The notes: generated from the letters alone by a model not told the origin. DNA of 64,000 bases from Vibrio sp. PID17_43 (GCF_002608565.1 NZ_LIXM01000012.1:62001-126000), one strand, 5' to 3'; positions 20,129 to 29,814 are shown, counted from the first letter of the stretch. A program made the numbers and translations.

Positions 20129-20157
20129 CAAAAAGGGGCTATTGCCTCTTTTTTGTT
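20129..20157 (+). terminator. Terminator after the TatD gene
   Basis: AAAAAGGGGC-TATT-GCCTCTTTTTT forms a stem with one G-T pair and ends in T residues. Confidence 0.75.
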
Positions 20158-20553
20158 TATAAATACATCAAAAGCATTGTTTAGTTTAATGTATACTGAA
20201 TTTGTTGATTTAGTAGCATTCAAAAACTGCAAATGTAATTTTGTTACTAAAAATAACATCGTGCTTTATTTTCTTCACGCCTTAAAATTAATTATCAACA
20301 TGAAAAGTGTCTTTAAAAACAGATAATTAGAATTGATATAATCCTTCTTGTTGCTGGTTTTTCATGTGATCCAAGACTTGTTTTGAAATTAAATTTCGTA
20401 ACTATGTGGAAAGTTTGAGGGTCATCAATATATATTTAGCCTCGAAAAATATAATGCAACGTGTGGTTACATTTTCATGGGTGCTAACATTTAGGCTACG
20501 GGGGTGATCCGTTAGTGCCCAAATAAAACTTATAATTTATCAGGAGCATAAAC
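20158..20553 (+). promoter_or_regulatory. ptsG upstream region
   Basis: About 400 AT-rich bases contain a -10-like TATAAT at 20450-20455 and an inverted repeat GAAATTAAATTTC at 20385-20397. The leader ends TATCAGGAGCATAAAC, whose CAGGAGCA resembles the SgrS-pairing stretch at the ptsG ribosome site of enterobacteria. A frame at 20108-20326 lacks support as a gene. Confidence 0.45.
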
Positions 20554-21984
20554 ATGTTTAAGAACCTTTTTGCCAACCTGCAAAAAGTTGGTAAAGCTCT
20601 GATGCTACCAGTATCAGTGTTACCAGTCGCAGGTATCCTATTAGGTGTTGGTGCTGCCCACCTAAGTTTCATTCCAGACATCGTTTCTAACCTAATGGAA
20701 CAAGCTGGTGGCTCAGTATTTGGCCAAATGGCACTTCTATTTGCTGTTGGTGTAGCACTAGGCTTCACAAACAACGATGGTGTAGCAGGTCTTGCTGCAA
20801 TCGTTGGTTACGGCATCATGACAGCAACGCTAGGTGTTATGGCTGGCATCATGGGTGTTGAGAAAATCGATACCGGCGTACTAGGTGGTATCCTTGTCGG
20901 TGGTGTTGCTGCTTGGGCATTTAACCGTTTCTTCAAAATCCAACTTCCAGAATACCTTGGCTTCTTCGCAGGTAAACGTGCTGTACCAATCATCACGGGT
21001 TTCGCTGCGATTCTTCTAGCGGTTATTCTTTCTGTTGTATGGCCACCAATCGGTGGTGCTATCTCAGCATTCTCTGACTGGGCTGCACACCAGAACCCAC
21101 AACTAGCGTTCGGTATCTACGGCGTTGTTGAACGTACACTTATCCCATTCGGTCTACACCACGTATGGAACGTACCGTTCTTCTTTGAAGCTGGTACTTG
21201 TGTGAACGCTGCTGGCGAAACTCAAAACGGCGTACTTACTTGTTACCTAGTTGCAGACGAAGCAACTCGCGCTGCTGGTAATGGCTTCGGTCAGCTAGCA
21301 GGTGGTTACATGTTCAAGATGTTTGGTCTACCAGCTGCAGCAATCGCTATTGCGCACTGTGCTAAACCAGAAAACCGCGCGAAAGTAATGGGCATCATGG
21401 CGTCAGCGGCTCTGACTTCATTCCTAACGGGTATTACAGAGCCTATCGAATTTTCATTCCTATTCGTTGCTCCTGTACTATACGGTATCCACGCTCTACT
21501 AGCGGGTTCTGCATACGTTGTTGCTAACACTCTAGGTTTTGTGCACGGTACTTCATTCTCACACGGTCTGATCGACTTCCTAGTTCTATCTGGTAACTCT
21601 CAGAAGATGGGTCTGATGGTTGCTGTTGGTCTAGTTTACGCTGCAATCTACTACGTAGTATTCCGTGCAGTGATTACGGCTCTTGACCTAAAAACTCCTG
21701 GTCGTGAAGACGAGTCAGCTGAATCTGTAGAGACTGCTGCTTCAGAAATGGGTGGAGAACTTGTTGCGGCATTCGGTGGTAAAGCAAACATCACTGGTCT
21801 AGACGCATGTATCACGCGTCTACGCGTGGCAGTAGCGGATACGGCTGCAGTTGACCAAGACAAACTGAAACAACTTGGCGCTGCTGGTGTTGTTGTTGTA
21901 GCAGGTGGTGTTCAGGCTATCTTCGGTACCAAGTCTGACAATCTAAAAACTGAAATGGATGAGTGGATTCGTAGTCACGGCTAA
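20554..21984 (+). CDS. ptsG: PTS glucose transporter subunit IIBC
   Basis: The 476-residue membrane protein has an EIIC domain (~1-380, about ten hydrophobic segments) and a C-terminal EIIB domain whose phosphorylated Cys lies in [13 protein letters not shown] (~417). The conserved [13 protein letters not shown] lies near 292. It imports glucose as glucose-6-phosphate with phosphate from EIIA-Glc. AGGAGC precedes the start. In relatives Mlc represses ptsG; an mlc gene lies at 26600. Confidence 0.96.
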   Translation: MFKNLFANLQKVGKALMLPVSVLPVAGILLGVGAAHLSFIPDIVSNLMEQAGGSVFGQMALLFAVGVALGFTNNDGVAGLAAIVGYGIMTATLGVMAGIMGVEKIDTGVLGGILVGGVAAWAFNRFFKIQLPEYLGFFAGKRAVPIITGFAAILLAVILSVVWPPIGGAISAFSDWAAHQNPQLAFGIYGVVERTLIPFGLHHVWNVPFFFEAGTCVNAAGETQNGVLTCYLVADEATRAAGNGFGQLAGGYMFKMFGLPAAAIAIAHCAKPENRAKVMGIMASAALTSFLTGITEPIEFSFLFVAPVLYGIHALLAGSAYVVANTLGFVHGTSFSHGLIDFLVLSGNSQKMGLMVAVGLVYAAIYYVVFRAVITALDLKTPGREDESAESVETAASEMGGELVAAFGGKANITGLDACITRLRVAVADTAAVDQDKLKQLGAAGVVVVAGGVQAIFGTKSDNLKTEMDEWIRSHG

Positions 21985-22000
21985 TCTCAATCATTGATAA

Positions 22001-22027
22001 AAAGGAGGCTTCGGCCTCCTTTTTTAT
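22001..22027 (+). terminator. Terminator after ptsG
   Basis: AAAAAGGAGGC-TTCG-GCCTCCTTTTTT, a perfect stem with a stable TTCG loop. Confidence 0.93.
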
Positions 22028-22221
22028 ACTTACCATTCCTCGATTTCTTTTCTGGTTTCTGTCTCTATGGTGTCACTGCCATAGTGTTGATGTGTGCTGT
22101 GATCTTGCTCTCATTCTTACGTGTGTCGCTTTTTTCGTACGCTACTCTTACCTGCTGCTGACACAACAAACCCCCGCCATGTTTGAATTATGTACGCTGT
22201 TTTTTAAGAGTGATGACGAGT

Positions 22222-22623
22222 ATGAAAAAGCAATTGATGCTAGTGATAGCAATGCTGCCAAGTGTCGTATTAGCGGCAAGTCAATCAAAAGACTTATCAG
22301 TAGGAATGGCGGTAGACCAACAACTCAGTGTTGTTGTGGAAATCGATAAGCAGTACCGAGGCATTATTGGCAACGATGGAATGGCATTTGATTACATCGC
22401 CAAACGTGGTTCATTTGACCAGAATATGCCAGTCAGTTGGTATGTCGGCGTTGGTGGCTGGTATGAATGGAATGATGAGTTTGGTCTTCGTGTCCCGTTG
22501 GGTTTGAACTGGGATCTATCTAAAGGGTGGGATTTGTACGCACAAATTCAACCGGAGCTAGAATTGTATCAAGGTCCAGACCTTCAGATTGGTGGTGCGA
22601 TTGGTATGAAATACAATTTTTAA
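22222..22623 (+). CDS. Small secreted, outer-membrane-like protein, unknown function
   Basis: From ATG 22222 the 133-residue product has a signal peptide, MKKQLMLVIAMLPSVVLA, with cleavage likely after the VLA. The mature part alternates hydrophobic and polar residues rich in Trp, Tyr and Gly (VSWYVGVGGWYEWNDEFGLR) and ends KYNF, a beta-barrel-like C-terminus with a final Phe. An in-frame ATG at 22213 is also possible. At ~115 mature residues it is small for a full barrel. I do not recognise a named family. It is convergent with another outer-membrane-like gene. Confidence 0.65.
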   Translation: MKKQLMLVIAMLPSVVLAASQSKDLSVGMAVDQQLSVVVEIDKQYRGIIGNDGMAFDYIAKRGSFDQNMPVSWYVGVGGWYEWNDEFGLRVPLGLNWDLSKGWDLYAQIQPELELYQGPDLQIGGAIGMKYNF

Positions 22624-22685
22624 GCAACTGGAATTCTGACTCATGAGCCTCGATTTGAAGCAAGGCGTTAACCGTGATTACAACA

Positions 22686-22704
22686 TGCCGGTAACTTACC
22701 GGCA
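22686..22704. terminator. Hairpin between two convergent outer-membrane-like genes
   Basis: TGCCGGTAA-C-TTACCGGCA is a perfect inverted repeat between the stops. The flanking T content is only moderate. Confidence 0.6.
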
Positions 22705-22728
22705 CTTATTGTTGTCATTCGCCGTTAA

Positions 22729-23319
22729 TTAAAAACGGAAGCTTAAACCAATATTAGACTGGAGTTGGTTCATCCAATCCGTTTCGAATCTGATGACACA
22801 ATTTGAACCATCGGTCGGCAGCACGCACGCTCCTGAAGTATCATTATCGACCACCGTGCCAAGCCAACGAACTTGTGCGGTGAGGGCAACGTTCTGTGAA
22901 AACTCATATTCAAGTCCAGAAAATGCACTTGCAGAAAAACCGTATTTATCATCGACCCAATCCGCGTCGATGTAAGCTCCTCCTAGGCCTAAACCAATAT
23001 AGGCTTGCCATCTTGGGGAGACCGGGTAGTAAATACTGCTTTGAAACTGAAGATAGTGAATATTTGAAGCGTTGTTGACATCTTTCAGCTCTGAAGATTG
23101 GTTTGAGTAAAACAGCCCAATTTTACCCAACTCTAACGGTGTTTCGATTGCTAAAGCATAATTAATTGTAGGATCAATGTCATAGTCGCGTTCATTTTCA
23201 TCTTCAGCTGCGCCACCTACAGTAAAACCGATAAATGGAGTGATAGTCACGTTTGCTTGAGCGCCCATAGAACAGCCTAATAATATACTTCCAACTAGCC
23301 AGTTAAGTTTATTATTCAT
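22729..23319 (-). CDS. Outer membrane beta-barrel protein, unknown function
   Basis: The 196-residue product has a signal peptide (MNNKLNWLVGSILLGCSMGAQA). About eight amphipathic strands follow, with barrel-like motifs such as WQAYIGLGLGGAYIDADW, and it ends IGLSFRF with the terminal Phe of barrel proteins. The pattern fits a small 8-stranded OmpA/OmpW-like barrel. GGAGATAAG precedes the ATG. Two Cys (CVLPTDGSNC) could form a disulfide in a loop. The role is unknown. Confidence 0.75.
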   Translation of the reverse strand: MNNKLNWLVGSILLGCSMGAQANVTITPFIGFTVGGAAEDENERDYDIDPTINYALAIETPLELGKIGLFYSNQSSELKDVNNASNIHYLQFQSSIYYPVSPRWQAYIGLGLGGAYIDADWVDDKYGFSASAFSGLEYEFSQNVALTAQVRWLGTVVDNDTSGACVLPTDGSNCVIRFETDWMNQLQSNIGLSFRF

Positions 23320-23445
23320 TTCTTATCTCCTTATTACGACTAAGTTAATTGTGATGCCTTCGCCAAAATTGTGCGACTAAATCAGACAAATCTTGAACAT
23401 ACCCCACACCAATGTTATTACTTTGTTAAAGTGAAGGAGGTGTTT

Positions 23446-23538
23446 ATGGAACACGATCTAAAATCAGCGTTACTTATTGTCGTCGTAGTATTCGCCGTTT
23501 TATTATCATTTGGCATTATTGCAATCACGACAGCTTAA
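23446..23538 (+). CDS. ynhF: YnhF-like single-pass membrane peptide (30 aa)
   Basis: A 30-codon frame has a very strong ribosome site, AAGGAGG, five bases before ATG 23446. The peptide starts MEHDLKSALLIVVVV and has one hydrophobic helix and a short tail. E. coli YnhF (29 residues) begins MSTDLKFSLV and has the same layout, so I assign it to that family. YnhF is a stress-associated inner-membrane small protein of unknown action. It lies just before the patatin gene with 18 bases between them and may be co-transcribed. Confidence 0.75.
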   Translation: MEHDLKSALLIVVVVFAVLLSFGIIAITTA

Positions 23539-23556
23539 TCCTAAGGCCCTACGGCT

Positions 23557-24690
23557 ATGATGCGTAACAGCGGTATCATCACGAATAGCTATGTCGAGCT
23601 CAATGTTGACGTTTACGAGCATTTTCGACGAGGCAAAACTGCCCTAGTCACTCAAGGTGGTGGGCAGAGAGGGATTTTTACCGCTGGTGTTTTAGATGCA
23701 TTTTTGCTTTCGAATTTTGACCCTTTCGATGAGTTTTATGGCACGTCTGCTGGCGCATTAAACCTATGCTCATACTTATGTCGTCAACATGGTTTGGGTA
23801 AAGCCTTTATCACAGAACTTACGACCTCCCCCGAATTTTTTAATCTCATCCGCTACATACGAAATAAGCAATATTTGGGCTTAGAATGGGCACTAGAGCG
23901 TATTCAAGATTACCCTTATAAATTAGACGTCGATCTTGGTCGAAAGGCATTACGAGGGCGGGGAGCGTTTGCAGCAGTGACCAATGCACAGACACTCGCT
24001 GATCATTATTTACCAATTTTGGGGAATGAGTGGCGAGACACGATGGTCGCTACATGTGCCATACCAAAATTGTATCAAGGCCCAGTTGCGATTGAAGATC
24101 AAATGTTTGTCGATGGTGGAGTCTCGGCATCTATCCCTGTTCAGGAAGCTTGGCGTCAAAATGCCCGTAATATTATTGTGATCCGGACCGAGCCATTTTC
24201 GGCATCAGAAGCCAAATCACAAAGTGAAATTGGGGATACAGAAGTTGAGTGGTATCGAGAGTCGATAAACTCAGTACAAGAGTCTTGGCAGCAGCGTGTG
24301 AACCAGTGGAAAGACGATTGGAGTAACTTTTTTCAACAGAAAATTAATATCGCTCATCACTCCAAACTTTCAGGTAGACAGTTGCTCAACGGAGGGCGAT
24401 GGCTGTTTGGGGCAGATAACTTGTATCGCTTGAGTCATCTCATTGGCGAGAACTTCGACTCGGGTTTAGCTGATATGCTGATGATACATTATCAGACGTT
24501 TGAACTTACCCAGGCTTTTTTATCTACTCCGCCCGATGACACTTTTATTCTACAACTCGCTCCGCAACAGGAACTGCGCTCTTCTTCTTTACTTAGTGAT
24601 CCTGAAGCGCTTGAGCATGATTACCAACTTGGCTTACAAACAGGTTTAAATCTTATTCAGCTCTATGATCAATTGAACATGGATAGTTAA
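23557..24690 (+). CDS. Patatin-like phospholipase (YjjU type)
   Basis: The 377-residue protein has the patatin oxyanion loop TQGGGQRGIFTAG (~34), the nucleophile elbow YGTSAGALN (~64) and the catalytic-dyad Asp in FVDGGVSASIPV (~188). The layout and spacing resemble E. coli YjjU. Patatin enzymes are lipid acyl hydrolases; no signal peptide is seen, so it is likely cytoplasmic. The C-terminal ~150 residues are not recognised. No close ribosome site is evident before ATG 23557. Confidence 0.88.
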   Translation: MMRNSGIITNSYVELNVDVYEHFRRGKTALVTQGGGQRGIFTAGVLDAFLLSNFDPFDEFYGTSAGALNLCSYLCRQHGLGKAFITELTTSPEFFNLIRYIRNKQYLGLEWALERIQDYPYKLDVDLGRKALRGRGAFAAVTNAQTLADHYLPILGNEWRDTMVATCAIPKLYQGPVAIEDQMFVDGGVSASIPVQEAWRQNARNIIVIRTEPFSASEAKSQSEIGDTEVEWYRESINSVQESWQQRVNQWKDDWSNFFQQKINIAHHSKLSGRQLLNGGRWLFGADNLYRLSHLIGENFDSGLADMLMIHYQTFELTQAFLSTPPDDTFILQLAPQQELRSSSLLSDPEALEHDYQLGLQTGLNLIQLYDQLNMDS

Positions 24691-24781
24691 TACTAATCGT
24701 TGTAAATAATGGTTCATTCTAGCGGGTTGAAAAGACGCGATAACGGCGTCAAAAAATGATTGGAATAATACTACACGAGCA

Positions 24782-24806
24782 AAGGGGCTCTGATGCGAGC
24801 CCCGGC
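24782..24806 (-). terminator. Hairpin downstream of pykA
   Basis: GGGGCTC-TGATGC-GAGCCCC is a 7-bp GC stem followed on the minus strand by TTTG. It is a plausible terminator with a short T run, or serves both convergent genes. Confidence 0.55.
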
Positions 24807-24838
24807 AAGAATCTTGTTTTATTAACTCGATAACGTAT

Positions 24839-26281
24839 TTAAGCGGAAAGAATACGCAAACAATTGGTTGAGCCGACCACATCCATCACATCTCCTTGAG
24901 TGATGATCACGAGGTCTCCTTTATCGAGCAACCCATGCTCTTTTAGTGTGTCAATAGCATTTTGCGCTGCCGTCAACCCAGTTTCCCCTTTTGGATCAAA
25001 GAAAACCGGAGTGACCCCACGATATAGAGCTGCACGGTTTAGTGTGGATTCATTTCGAGAGAGTGCAAAAATCGGCAAGCCAGAACTGAGGCGTGACATC
25101 ATCAATGCTGTTCGCCCTGATTCGGTGAGAGCGATCATGGCTTTAATTCCCTCCATGTGATTGGCGGAATACATGGTTGCCATTGCGATGGTTTCTTCAG
25201 CGGAGGCAAAGGTTCGGTCCATACGATAAGTCGATAGGCTCGCTTCCGACATCCTTTCTGCTCCCATACACACTTCAGCCATGGATTTCACGGTTTCAAT
25301 AGGGTATAGGCCTGCTGCAGTTTCACCAGAGAGCATCACCGCATCGGTACCATCGAGCACGGCGTTTGCCACATCCATGACTTCTGCCCGCGTAGGCATG
25401 GGGGCAGTGATCATCGATTCCATCATTTGAGTTGCGGTGATAACAAGGCGGTTTAAGCTGCGCGCACGACAAATCAGTTTTTTCTGTACGGCAACAAGTT
25501 CCGGATCGCCAATTTCTACGCCTAAGTCACCGCGTGCTACCATCACAACATCTGACGCAAGGATGATGTCATCGATAGACTCATTATTAGCAACGGTTTC
25601 TGCGCGTTCGACTTTGGCAACTAACTTAGCTTCTAGGCCAGCATCGCGTGCTAAACGACGAGCGTAATGCATGTCTTCGCCGTTACGCGGAAAAGAAATT
25701 GCTAAATAATCGACTTTAATTTCTGCTGCCGTCAGTATGTCAGCTTTGTCTTTTTCAGTAAGCGCATCAGCGGAGAGCCCGCCCCCTTTTTTGTTGATGC
25801 CTTTGTTATTGGAAAGTGGCCCCCCAACGGTGACGCGGGTATGAACCTTATTACCTTTAACGCTAGTAACTTGCAGTTGCACGCGGCCATCGTCAAGAAG
25901 CAGGATATCGTTAGGTGTAACATCTTTCGGTAGATCTTTGTAATCAAGGCCAACCGATTCTTGGTTACCTTCACCTTTTAGTAAATCGCTGTCTAATGTG
26001 AATTTATCCCCGACGCTAAGCGTGATCTTGCCGTCTTTGAAGGTGGACACTCGGATCTTAGGGCCTTGTAAATCACCCAGTATTGCGACTTGGCGGCCAA
26101 GTTTTGCAGCAATAGCACGGACTTTTTGTGCGCGCTGGATGTGGTCTTCACTGGTGCCGTGAGAGAAGTTCATACGAACGACGTTGGCACCAGCTTTGAT
26201 TATCTCCTCAAGGTTATTGCCTTTATCGGTTGACGGACCGAGTGTGGTGACAATTTTTGTTCTTCTTAATATGGAAGTCAT
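24839..26281 (-). CDS. pykA: Pyruvate kinase II
   Basis: From ATG 26281 ([19 protein letters not shown]) the product has 480 residues, the length of PykA. CGGAGAATCTA gives its ribosome site; the frame extends to 26353 but without homology. It has VRMNFSHG, the [14 protein letters not shown] block, the active-site [11 protein letters not shown] and the ATQMMESMI motif. It makes pyruvate and ATP from phosphoenolpyruvate and ADP. The sequence is closer to E. coli PykA than PykF. It is divergent from mlc, so both glycolysis genes share a control region. Confidence 0.95.
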   Translation of the reverse strand: MTSILRRTKIVTTLGPSTDKGNNLEEIIKAGANVVRMNFSHGTSEDHIQRAQKVRAIAAKLGRQVAILGDLQGPKIRVSTFKDGKITLSVGDKFTLDSDLLKGEGNQESVGLDYKDLPKDVTPNDILLLDDGRVQLQVTSVKGNKVHTRVTVGGPLSNNKGINKKGGGLSADALTEKDKADILTAAEIKVDYLAISFPRNGEDMHYARRLARDAGLEAKLVAKVERAETVANNESIDDIILASDVVMVARGDLGVEIGDPELVAVQKKLICRARSLNRLVITATQMMESMITAPMPTRAEVMDVANAVLDGTDAVMLSGETAAGLYPIETVKSMAEVCMGAERMSEASLSTYRMDRTFASAEETIAMATMYSANHMEGIKAMIALTESGRTALMMSRLSSGLPIFALSRNESTLNRAALYRGVTPVFFDPKGETGLTAAQNAIDTLKEHGLLDKGDLVIITQGDVMDVVGSTNCLRILSA

Positions 26282-26599
26282 AGATTCTCCGAAGAATGCA
26301 GGTGTAGGATAAGAGCACTCAAATTCTATTCTTGCTAAGTATATGCACGGCACATGCAGATAGTTTGTATTTGGGGCAAAGTGCTGAAAAAGACGATGAC
26401 ACAGGCTTTGCTAACTAATTTGAAGAATAAAATAAGTTGTTTTTCAGATAATTTAACAGGAGTAGAATTCTTGTTATTTGATTGAATACACAAACGAACA
26501 TGTTTATACGTGATGCTTGTCACGGGGATTTATCAATTCACTTCACAATTACTTCGCAAAGTAAAAAAATTACTCCGTTATAGAATTTCGGAGCGAAAA
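26282..26599. promoter_or_regulatory. Divergent pykA-mlc control region
   Basis: The 318-base AT-rich region contains the inverted repeat TTACTTCGCAAAGTAA at 26549-26564, about 35 bases before the mlc start. It resembles Mlc/NagC-type operators (a TTCGC core flanked by A/T tracts), which suggests mlc autoregulation. No gene is seen. Confidence 0.45.
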
Positions 26600-27817
26600 A
26601 TGTACATGGCTCAACCGGGCCATATTGATCATATCAAACAGGTCAATGCTGGTCGTGTATATAAACTAATTGACCTCAAGGGTCCAATTTCTCGAATTGA
26701 TTTGTCCAAGCAAAGCGAGCTTGCGCCTGCGAGTATCACCAAGATCACTCGAGAATTGATTGAAGCCCATTTGATTCATGAAACAACCGTACAGGAAGCG
26801 ACCAGTCGTGGTCGCCCTGCGGTGGGTTTACAGGTCAATAATGAAGGTTGGCAATTTCTGTCGATGCGTTTGGGGCGAGGGTACTTGACCATCGCGTTGC
26901 ATGAATTGGGGGGCGATGTACTTATCGACACCAAAATCGAAATTCATGAACTCGACCAAGATGATGTATTGGAACGTTTACTTTATGAAATTGATGAGTT
27001 CTTCCAAACTTACGCGGATCAACTCGATCGTGTTACCAGTATTGCGATCACTCTACCAGGTCTAGTGAATTCAGAGCAGGGTATTGTGCTGCAAATGCCT
27101 CACTACAATGTCGAGAACTTAGCTCTCGGCCCTGAGATCTACAAAGCGACTGGCTTGCCAGTTTTTATTGCCAACGATACGCGTGCTTGGGCATTAGCAG
27201 AAAAGCTGTTTGGTCACTCTCAAGATAACGACAACTCAGTACTGATTTCTATTCACCATGGCTTGGGTGCCGGCATCATTCTTGATGGTCGAGTATTACA
27301 AGGTCGCCACGGTAACATTGGGGAATTGGGCCATATTCAAATCGACCCAAATGGCAAGCGTTGCCATTGTGGCAATATTGGCTGTTTAGAAACGGTTGCC
27401 AGTTCGCAGGCTATAAGAGAAGAAGTTGTCACTCGTATTGCGAATGGCGAAGCGTCAGCTCTTGCTGAACAAGAGGAGATGAGCATCGAGAGCATTTGTG
27501 AAGCAGCAGCAAATGGTGATCCACTGGCTGTTGATGTGATTGAAAAACTTGGCCGTTATTTAGGTTCTGCGATTGCGATAGTGATTAACCTGTTTAACCC
27601 TGAAAAAATACTGATTGGTGGCGTGATAAATCAGGCTAAAGAAGTGTTATATCCAGCGGTTCGTCGTTGCATTGAAGAACAAAGCTTGCCAGTTTACCAC
27701 CAAGATCTGCAGTTGGTGGAATCCCGTTTTTACAAGCAAGCCACCATGCCGGGAGCCGCGCTTATCAAGCAGGCTCTGTACGATGGTCAGTTATTGATGA
27801 AGGTAATTGAGGGTTAA
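26600..27817 (+). CDS. mlc: ROK-family transcriptional repressor Mlc
   Basis: ATG 26600 follows CGGAGCGAAAA and gives 405 residues, as in E. coli Mlc (406). It has an N-terminal winged HTH (~12-80; LSKQSELAPASITKITRELI), a ROK domain with GIVLQMPHYNV and DGRVLQGRHGNIGELGH, and the zinc motif CHCGNIGCLETV (~255). Mlc represses glucose-uptake genes and is removed from DNA by binding dephosphorylated EIIB of PtsG. ptsG lies 5 kb away, so regulator and target are near neighbours. Confidence 0.93.
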   Translation: MYMAQPGHIDHIKQVNAGRVYKLIDLKGPISRIDLSKQSELAPASITKITRELIEAHLIHETTVQEATSRGRPAVGLQVNNEGWQFLSMRLGRGYLTIALHELGGDVLIDTKIEIHELDQDDVLERLLYEIDEFFQTYADQLDRVTSIAITLPGLVNSEQGIVLQMPHYNVENLALGPEIYKATGLPVFIANDTRAWALAEKLFGHSQDNDNSVLISIHHGLGAGIILDGRVLQGRHGNIGELGHIQIDPNGKRCHCGNIGCLETVASSQAIREEVVTRIANGEASALAEQEEMSIESICEAAANGDPLAVDVIEKLGRYLGSAIAIVINLFNPEKILIGGVINQAKEVLYPAVRRCIEEQSLPVYHQDLQLVESRFYKQATMPGAALIKQALYDGQLLMKVIEG

Positions 27818-27845
27818 CCTCATTTTCGTTTTCATAAAATGTTTA

Positions 27846-27880
27846 TGAGGGTGAGCGAGATAGTTCGCCCTTTTTTAATT
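27846..27880 (+). terminator. Probable terminator after mlc
   Basis: AGGGTGAGCGA-GATAG-TTCGCCCTTTTTT is an imperfect stem ending in a T run. Confidence 0.6.
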
Positions 27881-28072
27881 GCTCGGAGGTTGACAAGTTG
27901 TCATTCTGAGCAACGTTTCATTGCTATATCAATAGCATTAATGTTAGTTTCATAAGTAGTTAGGGCACACTCATCTTTCAGCCCTTAGTGCTCATATTAA
28001 AGTATTACTTTGTTATTTCAACACGGTTTTCTATAACGAGTGAAAGATAGTCTTGCAACGTTAGGTAGTAAT

Positions 28073-29014
28073 ATGTCCGGAGTGTTAAATACGGTTGATC
28101 AGCGCACAAATTTAGTGGGTGAAAATCGACTTGAGCTTTTGTTGTTCACGTTAAATAGTCGCCAGTTGTTTGCGATTAACGTCTTTAAAGTGAAAGAGGT
28201 GATAAAGCTCCCATCGTTGACCAAGCTACCTGGTTCTCACCATAACATTCGAGGTGTTGCTTCATTACGTGGTGAGGCTGTGCCTGTGATTGATTTACGT
28301 GCTTCGATCGGTTTCCCACCGCTACGTGGTGAGGCGGAAGAAGAGAACTTAATCATCACGGAATATAATCGTTCGGTACAAGGCTTTTTGGTTGGTTCTG
28401 TACGAAATATCATCAATACAGCGTGGACAGAGATTCAACCGCCGCCATTGACTTCTGGTCGTTCTAATTATTTAACAGCAATCACGCAAGTGAAAGACAG
28501 CGATACTTCTCAAATTGTAGAAATCATTGATGTAGAAAAGGTGCTAGCAGAAATCGTTCACTACGATGTGATTATCTCTGATGGCATTGTAGACCAAGAA
28601 CTTGCCCATGCGTTGGTTGGCCGTAATGTTCTGATCGTCGATGATTCTTCTACTGCACGTAATCAGGTGCGAGATACTTTGTCTCAGCTTGGATTGAACA
28701 TCATCGAATGTCGTGATGGTTTAGAAGCTCTGACTTTGCTTAATCGTTGGTGTGATGAAGGCAAAGACATTGAGAAAGAACTGTTGATGATGATAACAGA
28801 CGCGGAAATGCCAGAAATGGACGGTTATAGGCTGACGCATGAAGTTCGTTCTGATCCCCGTATGTCGCAGTTGTTTATTACGCTAAATACGTCATTAAGC
28901 GGTAGCTTTAATGACGCCATGGTGCAAAAGGTTGGGTGTGACCGTTTTATCTCGAAATTCCAACCTGATCTTTTGGTCCAAGTAGCACAAGAGCGGATGC
29001 GTCAAATCGTATAA
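28073..29014 (+). CDS. cheV: Chemotaxis coupling protein CheV
   Basis: ATG 28073 (MSGVLNTVDQRTNLVG) gives 313 residues; a GTG at 28040 would add 11. A CheW domain occupies ~20-165 and joins chemoreceptors to CheA. A receiver domain (~185-310) carries VDDSSTARNQVRD, the phosphorylated Asp in MMITDAEMPEMDGYRL and a conserved Lys in FISKFQPD. CheV tunes receptor-kinase signalling. It is monocistronic, as solitary cheV genes often are in Vibrio. Confidence 0.95.
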   Translation: MSGVLNTVDQRTNLVGENRLELLLFTLNSRQLFAINVFKVKEVIKLPSLTKLPGSHHNIRGVASLRGEAVPVIDLRASIGFPPLRGEAEEENLIITEYNRSVQGFLVGSVRNIINTAWTEIQPPPLTSGRSNYLTAITQVKDSDTSQIVEIIDVEKVLAEIVHYDVIISDGIVDQELAHALVGRNVLIVDDSSTARNQVRDTLSQLGLNIIECRDGLEALTLLNRWCDEGKDIEKELLMMITDAEMPEMDGYRLTHEVRSDPRMSQLFITLNTSLSGSFNDAMVQKVGCDRFISKFQPDLLVQVAQERMRQIV

Positions 29015-29573
29015 ACGAATATTTCTTATCTTGTGACTAAGTTACCCATAAGTACTGGTGTTGTATGTATTGCAATTCGCTCTGCTTTTTTACCTATTTC
29101 CAACAATGAAATAGGTAGGTATATCACGTCACTTTTCACTTATGAGTCTATCTTGACTTATCAATATAGGGTATTTCCGTTTAATGATATGGCTAAAATC
29201 TAAACTTATCATGACTTTGCTTTTGTTACTGTATAGGAAATACTCAGCAAGGTTGTGTGTGCAATCAATAAGCTTACCAGCAATCACGTGTGTGACTTCT
29301 CCCTCATGCATCTAAGATGCCCTTGACCATCAGTACTTTTGAAGTGAGATAAGCTTGCTTTTGAGCGCGTGCTGTTGCTCTCCATACAACCACATTGATG
29401 CTGCCAGTATCGTCTTATAGTGTGAAAAATGTCACGCTCATGGTGCGCTCTAGTACGCGTTTTACTTCCTCTGATGGGGAGTTGACTGGCTCATCACCAT
29501 TCCGTTTTTTAAGAAAAGGGTGCACTTGCAAGTCTCGGCACAACGGCGCAGCATTCCCTAAGTTTATATTTTG
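29015..29573. other. Long non-coding stretch with a perfect hairpin
   Basis: No complete gene is visible between cheV and the imuA-like fragment. TACCTATTTC-CAACAAT-GAAATAGGTA at 29091-29117 is a perfect 10-bp stem, but no T run follows in either direction. The minus frame of the imuA-like fragment continues past its TAG for 52 codons to a TAA at 29415, with no family I recognise. Confidence 0.5.
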
Positions 29574-29744
29574 CTAAATGCTTTGCTGCTCGGCAACCAC
29601 GCCATTAGGAGGGAAGTCGCCACCAAGCAGTGAGTCCAGTTCAGGAAAGCCGGCGCTGCTTAGGAACTGATTGTTGTCCGCTTTGGGTAAATTTGCTTGC
29701 CAAACAAGAGGTTGGTTTTTTAAGTGTTGGATGATGTCTCGCAT
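29574..29744 (-). pseudogene. Truncated ImuA/SulA-like protein (56 codons)
   Basis: The minus frame from ATG 29744 encodes 56 residues. LVWQANLPKADNNQFLSSAG followed by FPELDSLLGGDFPPNGVV matches the start of ImuA proteins (a W, then SGFPELDxxLGGGxPxGxVxE). A TAG at 29574 ends it where the RecA-like core should begin. Full ImuA is ~200-250 residues and normally heads an imuA-imuB-dnaE2 SOS mutagenesis cassette, none of which is here. I infer a decayed remnant. The upstream gene on this strand is yciK. Confidence 0.6.
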
Positions 29745-29814
29745 AAATAAATGCCTGTATGTGCAGTATGTTTATGTAATAGAAAGGCGGAAGATTTTTG
29801 TGGCGAATAAAACG

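Noticed and set aside
20385..20397. GAAATTAAATTTC before ptsG as an Mlc operator
   Set aside because: The half-sites are in the opposite order from the usual TTTC...GAAA arrangement; kept only as an unexplained inverted repeat.
26510..26599. 30-residue N-terminal extension of Mlc
   Set aside because: A good ribosome site precedes ATG 26600, and the length from there equals known Mlc.
29395..29577. Plus-strand 60-codon frame
   Set aside because: It lacks a ribosome site and overlaps, on the other strand, the region after the imuA-like fragment.
29745..29790. LexA box upstream of the imuA fragment
   Set aside because: CTG and CAG half-sites are present but only six bases apart instead of ten, so this is not a valid SOS box.
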